From Paracoccaceae bacterium (GTDB lineage Bacteria; Pseudomonadota; Alphaproteobacteria; Rhodobacterales; Rhodobacteraceae): a stretch of 64,000 bases of DNA. The stretch lies in NCBI GenBank assembly GCA_004153385.1, contig SDAL01000001.1, forward strand, positions 248,001 through 312,000. Direction: 5' to 3'. The notes under the pieces are model-generated. The model was not told the origin of the DNA, did no database searches, and was given only the letters and a program-made list of their open reading frames with translations. Below, piece after piece: positions 47,086 to 55,174 of this stretch. A program made the position numbers and the translations under genes. The first letter of the stretch is position 1. The number at the start of each line of letters is the position of its first letter.

Positions 47086-49659
47086 TTGATCCGATTTATC
47101 CTGTCTTTCTTCGGCGGCATCTTTTCATGGATCGTCACGGCTGCATTTTTCGCGGCGTTGACGATTGGTGCAATTTTCTGGATGTATTCGCGCGATTTGC
47201 CCAGCCACGAACAGCTGTCGCAATACCAGCCCAAAACCATCTCGCGGATTTATAACGGCGAGGGGCGGCTGATCGACGAGTTCGCCTCCGAGCGGCGTCT
47301 GTTCGTGCCGATCGACGAAATCCCCGACGTGGTGCAGGAGGCGTTCGTTTCGGCGGAAGACAAGAACTTCTGGCATCATGCGGGCTATGATCCGATGGGG
47401 ATCGCGAATGCGGCCTTCACCGCGATCCGGACCGGCGGGCGCGATGTGCGCGGGGCGTCTACGATCACCCAGCAGGTGATGAAGAACTTCCTTTTGTCGT
47501 CGGATCGGTCGGTCGAGCGCAAGATCAAGGAACTGGTGCTGGCGGCACGTGTGGAACATGCCCTCTCCAAGGACCGGATTCTGGAACTCTATCTTAATGA
47601 AATTTTCTTGGGGCAGAATTCTTACGGGGTGGCCGCCGCCGCGCGCACCTATTTCAACAAATCCCTGTCGGAGCTGGAACCCTACGAGGCGGCGAGCCTT
47701 GCGGCCATGCCCAAGGCGCCCTCGAATTACAATCCCGTACGGGATCGCCAGCGCCTGCTGGACCGGCGCAATTATGTTCTGAGCGAGATGTGGCAAAACG
47801 GCTATATTTCGAAGGAGACATTCGAACAGCAGCGCGACATGCCGGTGAAATCGGTCCAGAACGGCGATTACGAGCCGTTCCGTCAGTCGCTGCCGCCGCG
47901 TGATTACTTCTCCGATGAAATCCGTCGCCAGCTGTCGCGCAGCTTCGGCAAGGAGGAGTTTTTCTCCGGCGGTCTGACCGTGCGGGCCACAGTCGATCCC
48001 GACATGCAGGCGCAGGCCGGCAAGGCGCTGCGGCACGCGCTTGAAAGCTATGACCGCTCGCGCGGGATCTGGCGTGGCACAGGTTTGAAAATCGACGCGG
48101 ATAAGCTGCAAGACGAAGACAGCTGGCGCGCCGCCCTGGCCGGTATTCGCAACGGTCAGGTGCCGCGCGATGTGCCCGGATGGAAGCCTGCGGTAGTGTT
48201 GGCGCTTGGCGAAAGCGATGCGCGCATCGGTATCGAGGGCGAGGACACCCCCCCAGACGGCAATTGGGTGCCTGCGAAAGACGTTCAATGGGCGCGCAAA
48301 CAGCTGGATGGCGGCAAGTTGGGCCGCAAGGCTCAAGTCGCCTCCGATCTACTGGAGGTGGGCGATGTCGTGATGGTGCGCGCGATGACATCCGACAGTG
48401 ATGGCAGCTTTATCCGCTGGACATTGCGTCAGGTGCCGGAGGTCGAAGGCGGCTTTATGGCGATGGATGTGCATACCGGTCGTGTGATTGCGATGCAGGG
48501 TGGCTTTTCCTACCAGTCCACCGGCTTCAACCGCACAACACAGGCCGAACGCCAGCCGGGCTCCAACTTCAAACCGTTTGTTTATGCCGCAGCCCTTGAT
48601 TCCGGCTTTGCGCCGGAAACCATCGTGGTCGATGCGCCGATCGAGGTGAATACACCCCAAGGCATGTGGCGTCCGAAAAACGCCTCCAACAAATACTATG
48701 GACCGACACCGATGCGCACCGGGCTGGAGCAATCGCGCAACCTGATGACGGTGCGGATTGCGCAAGAGGTCGGCATGGACACGATCGCGGGCTATGCCGA
48801 ACGCATGGGCGTCTATAAACCCATGCGCCGCTTTCTGGCCAACGCGCTCGGGTCGCAAGAGACCACGATGTTCAATCTGGTCTCGGCCTACGCGATGTTT
48901 GCCAATGGCGGCAAACGGGTAGAGCCTACATTGGTGGACCGCGTGCAGGACCGGTTCGGGCGCACGATCTATCGTCATGACCAGCGGGTGTGTGACGATT
49001 GCTCGGGTGAGAGCTTGGCTGCAGGCGAGGGGCCACGCATTGTATCGAATGCCGAGCAGGTTGTTGATCCGATCACTGCCTATCAGATGATTTCGCTGAT
49101 GAAGGGTGTGGTTCAGCGTGGCTCCGGCAAAGGCGTGAATATCAACGTGCCTGTGGCGGGTAAAACAGGGACCACGAATGATGCCAAAGACGTGTGGTTC
49201 ACGGGCTTTACCTCCAACATCGTGGCATCGTGCTATCTGGGGTATGATAACCCGCGCGGTCTGGGGCGCGGCGCCTATGGTGGTACGCTATGTGTGCCGG
49301 TCTTCAACGAGTTCATGAAAGAGGCGGTGAAGAAATACGGCGGGTCCGAATTTACCGTGCCTCCGGGTGGCTATTGGGCGAAATTCAACCGTTATACCGG
49401 CGAGCGTCTGCCAGCCGATGCGACAGGTGAATATGTTCAGGCGGAATACCTGCGCGAAGGTCAGGAAACCTTCACCGGCATGGGGATGCTCGTGGATGGT
49501 GGCTTTGGTATGGGATCGAACCTGCCGCTGTTCTCGGCGGGGGAAACCGATGATGGCGATGGCGGTGGCACACCGGTCACCACATCGTCGGGACGCAAGG
49601 CAGTTATCCCCAAACAGCGCGCGAATTTCGGAACGCTGAGTTCCGGCGGTCTTTACTGA
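47086..49659 (+). CDS. mrcA: Penicillin-binding protein 1A (bifunctional)
   Basis: An 857-aa class A PBP that polymerises and cross-links peptidoglycan. One N-terminal membrane anchor (residues ~5-30); glycosyltransferase domain with AFVSAEDKNFWHHAGYDPMGI (catalytic Glu) and GASTITQQVMKNFLLS; an inserted OB-like domain; transpeptidase domain with the SxxK Ser in RQPGSNFKPF and KTGTTNDAKD. The start is TTG 47086, supported by an AAAGGAG site at ideal distance and by the family N-terminus; no ATG fits. Directly after the AmiC-type amidase. Confidence 0.95.
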   Translation: MIRFILSFFGGIFSWIVTAAFFAALTIGAIFWMYSRDLPSHEQLSQYQPKTISRIYNGEGRLIDEFASERRLFVPIDEIPDVVQEAFVSAEDKNFWHHAGYDPMGIANAAFTAIRTGGRDVRGASTITQQVMKNFLLSSDRSVERKIKELVLAARVEHALSKDRILELYLNEIFLGQNSYGVAAAARTYFNKSLSELEPYEAASLAAMPKAPSNYNPVRDRQRLLDRRNYVLSEMWQNGYISKETFEQQRDMPVKSVQNGDYEPFRQSLPPRDYFSDEIRRQLSRSFGKEEFFSGGLTVRATVDPDMQAQAGKALRHALESYDRSRGIWRGTGLKIDADKLQDEDSWRAALAGIRNGQVPRDVPGWKPAVVLALGESDARIGIEGEDTPPDGNWVPAKDVQWARKQLDGGKLGRKAQVASDLLEVGDVVMVRAMTSDSDGSFIRWTLRQVPEVEGGFMAMDVHTGRVIAMQGGFSYQSTGFNRTTQAERQPGSNFKPFVYAAALDSGFAPETIVVDAPIEVNTPQGMWRPKNASNKYYGPTPMRTGLEQSRNLMTVRIAQEVGMDTIAGYAERMGVYKPMRRFLANALGSQETTMFNLVSAYAMFANGGKRVEPTLVDRVQDRFGRTIYRHDQRVCDDCSGESLAAGEGPRIVSNAEQVVDPITAYQMISLMKGVVQRGSGKGVNINVPVAGKTGTTNDAKDVWFTGFTSNIVASCYLGYDNPRGLGRGAYGGTLCVPVFNEFMKEAVKKYGGSEFTVPPGGYWAKFNRYTGERLPADATGEYVQAEYLREGQETFTGMGMLVDGGFGMGSNLPLFSAGETDDGDGGGTPVTTSSGRKAVIPKQRANFGTLSSGGLY

Positions 49660-49682
49660 CACAGCAATGAAATGCGCAGCCC

Positions 49683-49706
49683 TCCGGCACAGCCGGACGG
49701 TGTTTT
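49683..49706 (+). terminator. Weak terminator candidate after the PBP1A gene
   Basis: A 6-bp stem TCCGGC / GCCGGA with an ACA loop is followed by CGGTGTTTT. Confidence 0.35.
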
Positions 49707-49849
49707 CAATCGCGCGCACAGTCGTGCCGCAAGGCCGGTACCAGCTGTGCCTGCCCGAAAGGGTGTACAATTTACCGAGCGGTGCTGCTTGTCGGTGGCC
49801 TCCGAAATCTGTATCACCTGCAAGACATAGTGAAAGGACGATTGCAGCA

Positions 49850-50977
49850 ATGCGCGCCGAAACCCAAAATATCGTGGATCAGATCAAGAAATCGCTCGAA
49901 CTTCTGGGCCAGCGGATGGATCTTGAAACCACCCCGCACCGGATCGAAGAGTTCAATGCGATGATCGAGGACCCCACGCTTTGGGATGATCAGGCACGGG
50001 CGCAAAAGCTGATGCGCGATCGTCAGGCGCTGGTGGATAAATATGACACCTATCAGCGCATCGAGCAGGATCTGAAAGACAATGTCGAGCTGATCGAGCT
50101 GGGCGAGATGGAAGATGATGCCGATGTTGTGCGCGAGGCGGAAGCCGCGCTCAAGACGCTCAAGGATGACGCCGGCGCCAAGGAGCTGGAGGCACTCTTG
50201 GATGGCGAGGCCGATGCCAATGACACCTTCTTGGAGGTGCATTCCGGCGCAGGCGGCACCGAAAGCTGCGACTGGGCGTCTATTCTGGCGCGTATGTATG
50301 TGCGTTGGGCCGAGAAGAAAGGCTATGAGGTCGAATTGCAGGCGGAAACCGCAGGCGAGGAGGCGGGCATCAAATCGGCCACTTACAAGATCACAGGTCC
50401 CAATGCCTATGGCTGGCTGAAATCGGAAAGCGGCGTGCATCGTCTGGTGCGGATTTCACCGTTTGATTCTGCCGCGCGGCGTCATACCTCGTTCAGCTCT
50501 GTCTGGGTGTATCCGGTGGTCGACGACAATATCGAAATCACCGTTAATCCGGCGGATATCCGCGTCGATACCTACCGGTCGTCGGGCGCAGGCGGTCAGC
50601 ACGTGAATACAACCGATTCCGCGGTCCGGATCACCCACATACCGACCAATATCGTGGTCACCAGCTCCGAGAAATCGCAGCACCAGAACCGTGACATCGC
50701 GATGAAGGCCCTGAAATCCCGCCTGTACCAGATGGAGCTGGACAAACGCAACGCGGCCATCAACGAGGCGCATGAAAACAAGGGCGATGCCGGCTGGGGC
50801 AACCAGATCCGCTCTTATGTGCTGCAACCCTACCAGATGGTGAAAGACCTCCGCACGAATTACGAAACGTCTGACAGTCAGGGCGTTCTGGACGGCAATC
50901 TGGACGGTCTGATGGCGGCCACGCTGGCGATGGGAGTGGATGGTAAATCCCGCGCCGACGCCCAAGCAGACGACTGA
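49850..50977 (+). CDS. prfB: Peptide chain release factor 2
   Basis: RF2 reads UGA and UAA stop codons. The 375-aa product has the stop-codon-reading region with SPF in RISPFDSAARRHTSF and the peptide-releasing GGQ in SSGAGGQHVNTTDSAVRITH. The whole gene is one uninterrupted frame, so the programmed +1 frameshift known from E. coli prfB is absent. ATG 49850 follows a GAAAGGA site and gives the family N-terminus; the frame is open to 49667 without similarity. A strong terminator follows. Confidence 0.98.
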   Translation: MRAETQNIVDQIKKSLELLGQRMDLETTPHRIEEFNAMIEDPTLWDDQARAQKLMRDRQALVDKYDTYQRIEQDLKDNVELIELGEMEDDADVVREAEAALKTLKDDAGAKELEALLDGEADANDTFLEVHSGAGGTESCDWASILARMYVRWAEKKGYEVELQAETAGEEAGIKSATYKITGPNAYGWLKSESGVHRLVRISPFDSAARRHTSFSSVWVYPVVDDNIEITVNPADIRVDTYRSSGAGGQHVNTTDSAVRITHIPTNIVVTSSEKSQHQNRDIAMKALKSRLYQMELDKRNAAINEAHENKGDAGWGNQIRSYVLQPYQMVKDLRTNYETSDSQGVLDGNLDGLMAATLAMGVDGKSRADAQADD

Positions 50978-51033
50978 TCTGCCAGCAGGTGATGCGGGAT
51001 ACGCCGCGTTCCCTCCGACATGACATCTGATCC

Positions 51034-51068
51034 CCGCCGCTCAAGCACCGCGCTTGGGCGGCGGTTTT
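51034..51068 (+). terminator. Rho-independent terminator after prfB
   Basis: A 13-bp stem CCGCCGCTCAAGC / GCTTGGGCGGCGG (one G-T pair) with a 5-base loop precedes TTTT. Confidence 0.85.
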
Positions 51069-51167
51069 CGTACAGGGGCCCGCTTCGTGTTTTGCCGTTT
51101 CTTAACCCGTATCCCGATAGAATGTCGGTCAGTATGCAGCGGGCGTAAGGGGACGGCACGGGTGGGT

Positions 51168-51611
51168 ATGCGAAAGGCGGCACAAGGCCCCGCGCGTCTT
51201 TTTGGCCAAAGCGTACGTGGTATTTTGGGGCTTGGGGCTGTTCTCGTGATTGTGGCGGGATTGTTTATCAAACTGACGGTTGACCAGTTTGCAGCACCAG
51301 CTGGCGGTCTGTTTGGCACGCCTGATGCGCGTGTCGAGGCGGGGTATTGTCTGAGCGTGGCCCAGGATATCAGCCCTGCGGTGCAATTGCCTGGAAGCTA
51401 TATCCGTGAGGCGCGCGGGTTTTGGCAACGCCGCTTGGTTGATCAGGGCGGAGATCTGGCGGGCGGGGTGGCGGTCGGGCGTGCGCGGCTTGCACGCGAC
51501 ATCCTGCGTGCCCGGGGACGCACCCGCGAATGGCTCGAATTCACCATGTCGGAATGCAGCTACAAGGCGCTGTCGCACGGCGCATGGTTTCAGGCATTTG
51601 ATGACAGCTAG
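51168..51611 (+). CDS. Hypothetical single-pass membrane protein
   Basis: A 147-aa protein with one membrane segment (residues ~18-38, LGLGAVLVIVAGLFIKLTV) and a periplasmic or cytoplasmic remainder containing two cysteines (GYCLSVAQ and MSECSYKAL). No family was recognised. ATG 51168 is one of two adjacent starts (GTG 51162 is also in frame, with a GGGGAC site). It converges on the MscS-type gene; the stops are only 8 bases apart. Confidence 0.7.
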   Translation: MRKAAQGPARLFGQSVRGILGLGAVLVIVAGLFIKLTVDQFAAPAGGLFGTPDARVEAGYCLSVAQDISPAVQLPGSYIREARGFWQRRLVDQGGDLAGGVAVGRARLARDILRARGRTREWLEFTMSECSYKALSHGAWFQAFDDS

Positions 51612-51612
51612 C

Positions 51613-51635
51613 AAAGGGGTCAGGCGGGGCCTGAC
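51613..51635 (-). terminator. Hairpin at the end of the MscS-type gene
   Basis: On the minus strand GTCAGGC-CCC-GCCTGAC spans the stop codon and is followed by CCCTTT; a weak terminator candidate between two converging genes. Confidence 0.35.
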
Positions 51636-52795
51636 ACCGCACCGGGGCCGGGGCGCGAAAATGGGGCGGATTGGTCGTTCAGCTGCGCCTCTGCACGGGT
51701 TTTGGGCAGGGCGTCGGGGTGGTTTTTCTGGATGTAATCAATAAGCCCTTCGCGCATTTCGCAGCGCAGATCAAAAACCTTGGGCGCCGTTCTGGACGAC
51801 ACCAGAAGCCGCACCTCCATCACTCTTTCACGAAAATCGGTGACCTGCATCGCATAGACCTTACGATCCCACAGCGGATTTTCTTCGGCCAGACGCTGGC
51901 CTGCAATGCGTAAATCGGCAATCGGCGCGCTGTGATCAAGATAGAACATACATGTTCCGATCAGCTCTGCGTTCTCGCGGGTCCAGTTCTGGAAAGGTTG
52001 CTCCATGAAGTAGCTCAATGGCACCACCAGCCTGCGCCAGTCCCATAGCTTGAGCACGACATAGGTCGATGTGATCTCCTCGACCCACCCCCATTCGCCT
52101 TCTACGATAAGGGCGTCGTCAATGCGGATGGGTTGGGTCAGCGCAAGCTGGATACCGGCGATCAGGTTTTTCAAAATCGGTTGCAGCGCTAGACCCACCA
52201 CGATCCCCGCGGCCCCGCCTGCCGCCAGAAGCGACACGCCATATTGGCGCACGGCGGGAAAGGTCATCAATGCGGCCGCCACTGCGAACACGACGATCAT
52301 CACATTGGCCACGCGCAATAGAATACGTGACTGGGTGACGTGTTTACGCGCCAGCAGGTTATCCTCGGCATCCAGTTTGAACCTGCGCATGTGAAGCGTG
52401 GTCCAGATATACAGCGCGGTATGGGCCATCCATGCCAGACAGAAAATGAACGCCACCGTCAGAAGATGGCCGATCGCCTCGTCAAGCGCGGGGGCAATGG
52501 GCGCGGCGCTGTTGGCGACCGCCAGACCGATGATGACGAAAAGCAACCGCAACGGGCGTGTGCTGCGGGCCACGAGCGACCGCCAGAACAGATCGCGGTT
52601 GCGGACCATCCGGTCCATCACGCCCCTGACCACACGATACAGCAACAGTGCCGCCACCGCGCAGATTGCGAAAAGCAAAGCCGTCACCACCCAGTCGGGC
52701 AGTAGGAAGGATGCTTCTGTCACGAGGGTCGATACCGCATCGCTGACGGCGGTTTCAATTGCCTGCAATTCGTCTGTCGGGTGGTCGGGATCCAT
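51620..52795 (-). CDS. MscS-family mechanosensitive channel
   Basis: A 391-aa membrane channel that releases solutes under osmotic downshock. Four predicted segments precede the pore helix, with the MscS core AAGGAAGIVVGLALQPILKN and LTQPIRIDDALIV, then the beta domain containing EEITSTYVVLKLWDWRRLVVPLSYF. The extra N-terminal helices place it with larger YnaI/YbdG-like members. ATG 52795 with a GAGG site is chosen; GTG 52801 lies two codons earlier. It is divergent from the XRE regulator. Confidence 0.92.
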   Translation of the reverse strand: MDPDHPTDELQAIETAVSDAVSTLVTEASFLLPDWVVTALLFAICAVAALLLYRVVRGVMDRMVRNRDLFWRSLVARSTRPLRLLFVIIGLAVANSAAPIAPALDEAIGHLLTVAFIFCLAWMAHTALYIWTTLHMRRFKLDAEDNLLARKHVTQSRILLRVANVMIVVFAVAAALMTFPAVRQYGVSLLAAGGAAGIVVGLALQPILKNLIAGIQLALTQPIRIDDALIVEGEWGWVEEITSTYVVLKLWDWRRLVVPLSYFMEQPFQNWTRENAELIGTCMFYLDHSAPIADLRIAGQRLAEENPLWDRKVYAMQVTDFRERVMEVRLLVSSRTAPKVFDLRCEMREGLIDYIQKNHPDALPKTRAEAQLNDQSAPFSRPGPGAVSGPA

Positions 52796-52928
52796 TATCA
52801 CCTCGGGGTTGATACCCTGTGTATGCTGCAGCGCGGCGTGGATAAGTCAAGACGAGGCGGCGGGATGCGCGGTAAATCGCTTTGCCGATTTGTGAAGATG
52901 TTGTAAATTTCAACGACAGGAGGGTCTT

Positions 52929-54248
52929 ATGGCACGCGCATCGCTTACCGGCACACGCATACGCGAACGGCGTCTGGCCATAGGTATGAAGCAGACCGAT
53001 CTTGCACGGGCGGCAGGCATTTCGGCGGCCTATGTCAACCTGATCGAACACAATCGACGCCGGGTGAGTGAAAACCGTCTGGGCGTCATCGCGCAGGCGC
53101 TACAGGTCGAGGCAGAGGCTTTATCCGAGGGCGCCGAAGGGGCGTTGTTTGACGGTCTGCGCGAGGCTGCGGCCCAAGCCACAGGCGCTGTGGCGGGCTT
53201 GGTCGAGGGCGAGCGGATCGAGGAATTCGTGGGGCGTTTTCCGGGCTGGGCGCGGCTGTTGTCCGAGCGACAGATACACATCACCGTGCTTGAGCGGCGG
53301 CTGGAGAGCTTGGCAGAGCGTTTGTCTGAGGACCCGTTTATACTGGATAACCTGCACGAAGTCCTTTCGGCGGTGACCAGCCTGCGCTCGACGGCGGCGA
53401 TTTTGGTCGACGAACCCCAGATCGATGACGCATGGCGAGACCGGTTCTTGAATACGATTGCCCAGGAAACCGTGCGTCTTTCGACCACGGCAGAGGCGTT
53501 GGTGGGCTATCTGGATACGCAAAACGGCGAGGAACTGGCCCTGTCGAGCCCGCAAGAGCAGTTTGAGGCGTGGCTGGCTGTCCGCGGGTGGCACCTGCCG
53601 GAAATGGAGGTGGATGATCCTGCCCCACCCGATGCGCTGATCGCGGATGCGGCTGAGCTGGCCTCTGGGGCAGCGCGTGATCTGGCGCGTGAGTATCTGC
53701 GCCAGCGCCGCTTGGATATTGACGCATTGCCTTATGCGGATATTTGCGCGGCTGTGGCCGAACTTGGGGCCGATCCCGGCGCGATTGCGGCCCGTTTCGG
53801 CATCGATCTGCCAGCTGTGTTCCGCCGGTTGGCGGGCTTGCCATCGGGGGTGGAAGGTTTGCCACCGTTGGGACTGGTCGTCTGTGACGCCGCAGGCGCC
53901 ATGATATTTCGCAAACCGGCCCCTGGCTTCGGTTTGCCACGGTTTGGCGCGGGGTGCCCGCTTTGGCCGCTCTATGAGGCGCTGAGCCGACCGATGCAAC
54001 CGCTGCGCCGCGTTGTGGATATGGCAGGGCGTGTTCCGCAGCGGTTCGATACCTATGCGATTTGCAATTCCAAATCGTCGGGGATGTGCTTTGATGCCCC
54101 CGCCCATATCGAGGCGATGATGCTGATCTTGCCTGCACGCAACAGCGCATCAAGCCCAGCCCGTGCGGTAGGGGAAACCTGCCGGATCTGTCCGCGTGCC
54201 AACTGCGCTGCACGGCGCGAAACGTCGCTGCTGGTCACGCCTGATTAG
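52929..54248 (+). CDS. XRE-type regulator of the ScfR/RamB short-chain fatty-acid regulator family
   Basis: A 439-aa transcription factor. The N-terminal HTH (IRERRLAIGMKQTDLARAAGISAAYVNLIEHNRRRV) is followed by a long helical domain and a C-terminal DUF2083-like part with four conserved cysteines (CPLW, CNSKSSGMC and GETCRICPRANCAAR), which resemble those of RamB and related regulators of acetate/propionate use. The cysteines may bind an Fe-S cluster or zinc. AGGAGG lies right before the start. The next genes on the strand are signal transduction genes. Confidence 0.9.
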   Translation: MARASLTGTRIRERRLAIGMKQTDLARAAGISAAYVNLIEHNRRRVSENRLGVIAQALQVEAEALSEGAEGALFDGLREAAAQATGAVAGLVEGERIEEFVGRFPGWARLLSERQIHITVLERRLESLAERLSEDPFILDNLHEVLSAVTSLRSTAAILVDEPQIDDAWRDRFLNTIAQETVRLSTTAEALVGYLDTQNGEELALSSPQEQFEAWLAVRGWHLPEMEVDDPAPPDALIADAAELASGAARDLAREYLRQRRLDIDALPYADICAAVAELGADPGAIAARFGIDLPAVFRRLAGLPSGVEGLPPLGLVVCDAAGAMIFRKPAPGFGLPRFGAGCPLWPLYEALSRPMQPLRRVVDMAGRVPQRFDTYAICNSKSSGMCFDAPAHIEAMMLILPARNSASSPARAVGETCRICPRANCAARRETSLLVTPD

Positions 54249-54354
54249 GCCCGCGCGCACCGGCAGGCATCTTGCGGGTCATGTCACATAAATTTGACAT
54301 GATCCGCAAGGCTCGTAATAGTCCGAGGGCACTGGGGGGAGAGGAACCGCACAG

Positions 54355-54747
54355 ATGCTGCAACGAAATGTGCTTTTGATAGAGGACGAACCCAATATTG
54401 CCGAGGCCATCCGCTTTATCTTGCAACGCAGGGGCTGGAACGTCACGACCGAGACGGACGGCGCGCGTGCAGTTGCGCAAGTGGACGGGTTGTCGCCCGA
54501 TGCGGTGATTTTGGATATGATGCTGCCCGGACGGTCCGGCTTGGAAATTCTGGCAGAGTTGCGGGCCAGAGATGCTCATGTGTCGCGGCCGGTTCTAATG
54601 CTGACGGCACGCGGGCAGGAGCGCGACCGGCAGGCGGCCCACGCCGCGGGGGCTACGGGGTTTTTGGCAAAACCGTTCGCGAATGCGGATCTGATCTGTG
54701 TGCTTGACCGGATGGTGCCGCCTGTCAGCGCCCCGTCGCCCGAATGA
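54355..54747 (+). CDS. Single-domain response regulator (CheY-like)
   Basis: A 130-aa receiver domain without output domain. The phospho-acceptor is Asp54 (VILDMMLPGRSG); acidic pair is in LLIEDEPNI, and the switch Thr and Lys are in MLTARGQ and FLAKPF. Being a stand-alone receiver upstream of an SSF-type kinase (with a small membrane gene between), it is the probable partner of that kinase, in the manner of CheY-like adaptors. No terminator separates it from the next gene. Confidence 0.93.
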   Translation: MLQRNVLLIEDEPNIAEAIRFILQRRGWNVTTETDGARAVAQVDGLSPDAVILDMMLPGRSGLEILAELRARDAHVSRPVLMLTARGQERDRQAAHAAGATGFLAKPFANADLICVLDRMVPPVSAPSPE

Positions 54748-54796
54748 GCGCATCCGAGAATGGGACGCCCCGTGAAATAGATCATGGGTATGCGCA

Positions 54797-55090
54797 ATGA
54801 GCCGGCGAGGCCCGCTGTTTCTGGCACGCAGATCCTATCGTCGTCGCCGGATGATGGATGCGGTTTTCTTGCTGCCTATTGCGGGGGCTGTCTTGTGGAT
54901 GCTGCCTGCGTTTTGGGATGTGAACGATCCGCCAGAGGATGTGGCCAGCAGCGCGGCGGCCCTTTTTGTTTTCGCTGTCTGGGCGGTGCTGATCGTGATG
55001 TCGGCGCTTCTGGCGCGCGGTTTGCTGCCAGCGTTATCCGAAGAGGACCAGCCCGAGGGGGGGCAGACGGAAAAAGAGGACGCGCCGTGA
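54797..55090 (+). CDS. Small membrane protein, unknown function
   Basis: A 97-aa protein with a basic N-terminus (RRGPLFLARRSYRRRRMMD), two membrane segments (residues ~20-40 and ~52-74) and an acidic tail (SEEDQPEGGQTEKED). It lies between the receiver and kinase genes on the same strand, which suggests it belongs to the signalling operon. A ribosome site is weak, so the start could also be at a later Met (residue 19 or 20). Confidence 0.72.
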   Translation: MSRRGPLFLARRSYRRRRMMDAVFLLPIAGAVLWMLPAFWDVNDPPEDVASSAAALFVFAVWAVLIVMSALLARGLLPALSEEDQPEGGQTEKEDAP

Positions 55091-55174
55091 CGTCGGTCTG
55101 TGCGTGGGCAGGGCAGGCGGGGGTGTCGGGGCGCGGTCAGGCCTTGCCGGGGTTGATCGGGTCTGGGTGGTGTG

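Noticed and set aside
47125-48336. A 403-codon open frame on the minus strand
   Set aside because: Antisense to the PBP1A gene; no recognisable domain, while the plus-strand frame has complete catalytic motifs.
49850-50977. A programmed frameshift in prfB
   Set aside because: The entire gene is one open frame with both SPF and GGQ motifs; no early in-frame UGA exists.
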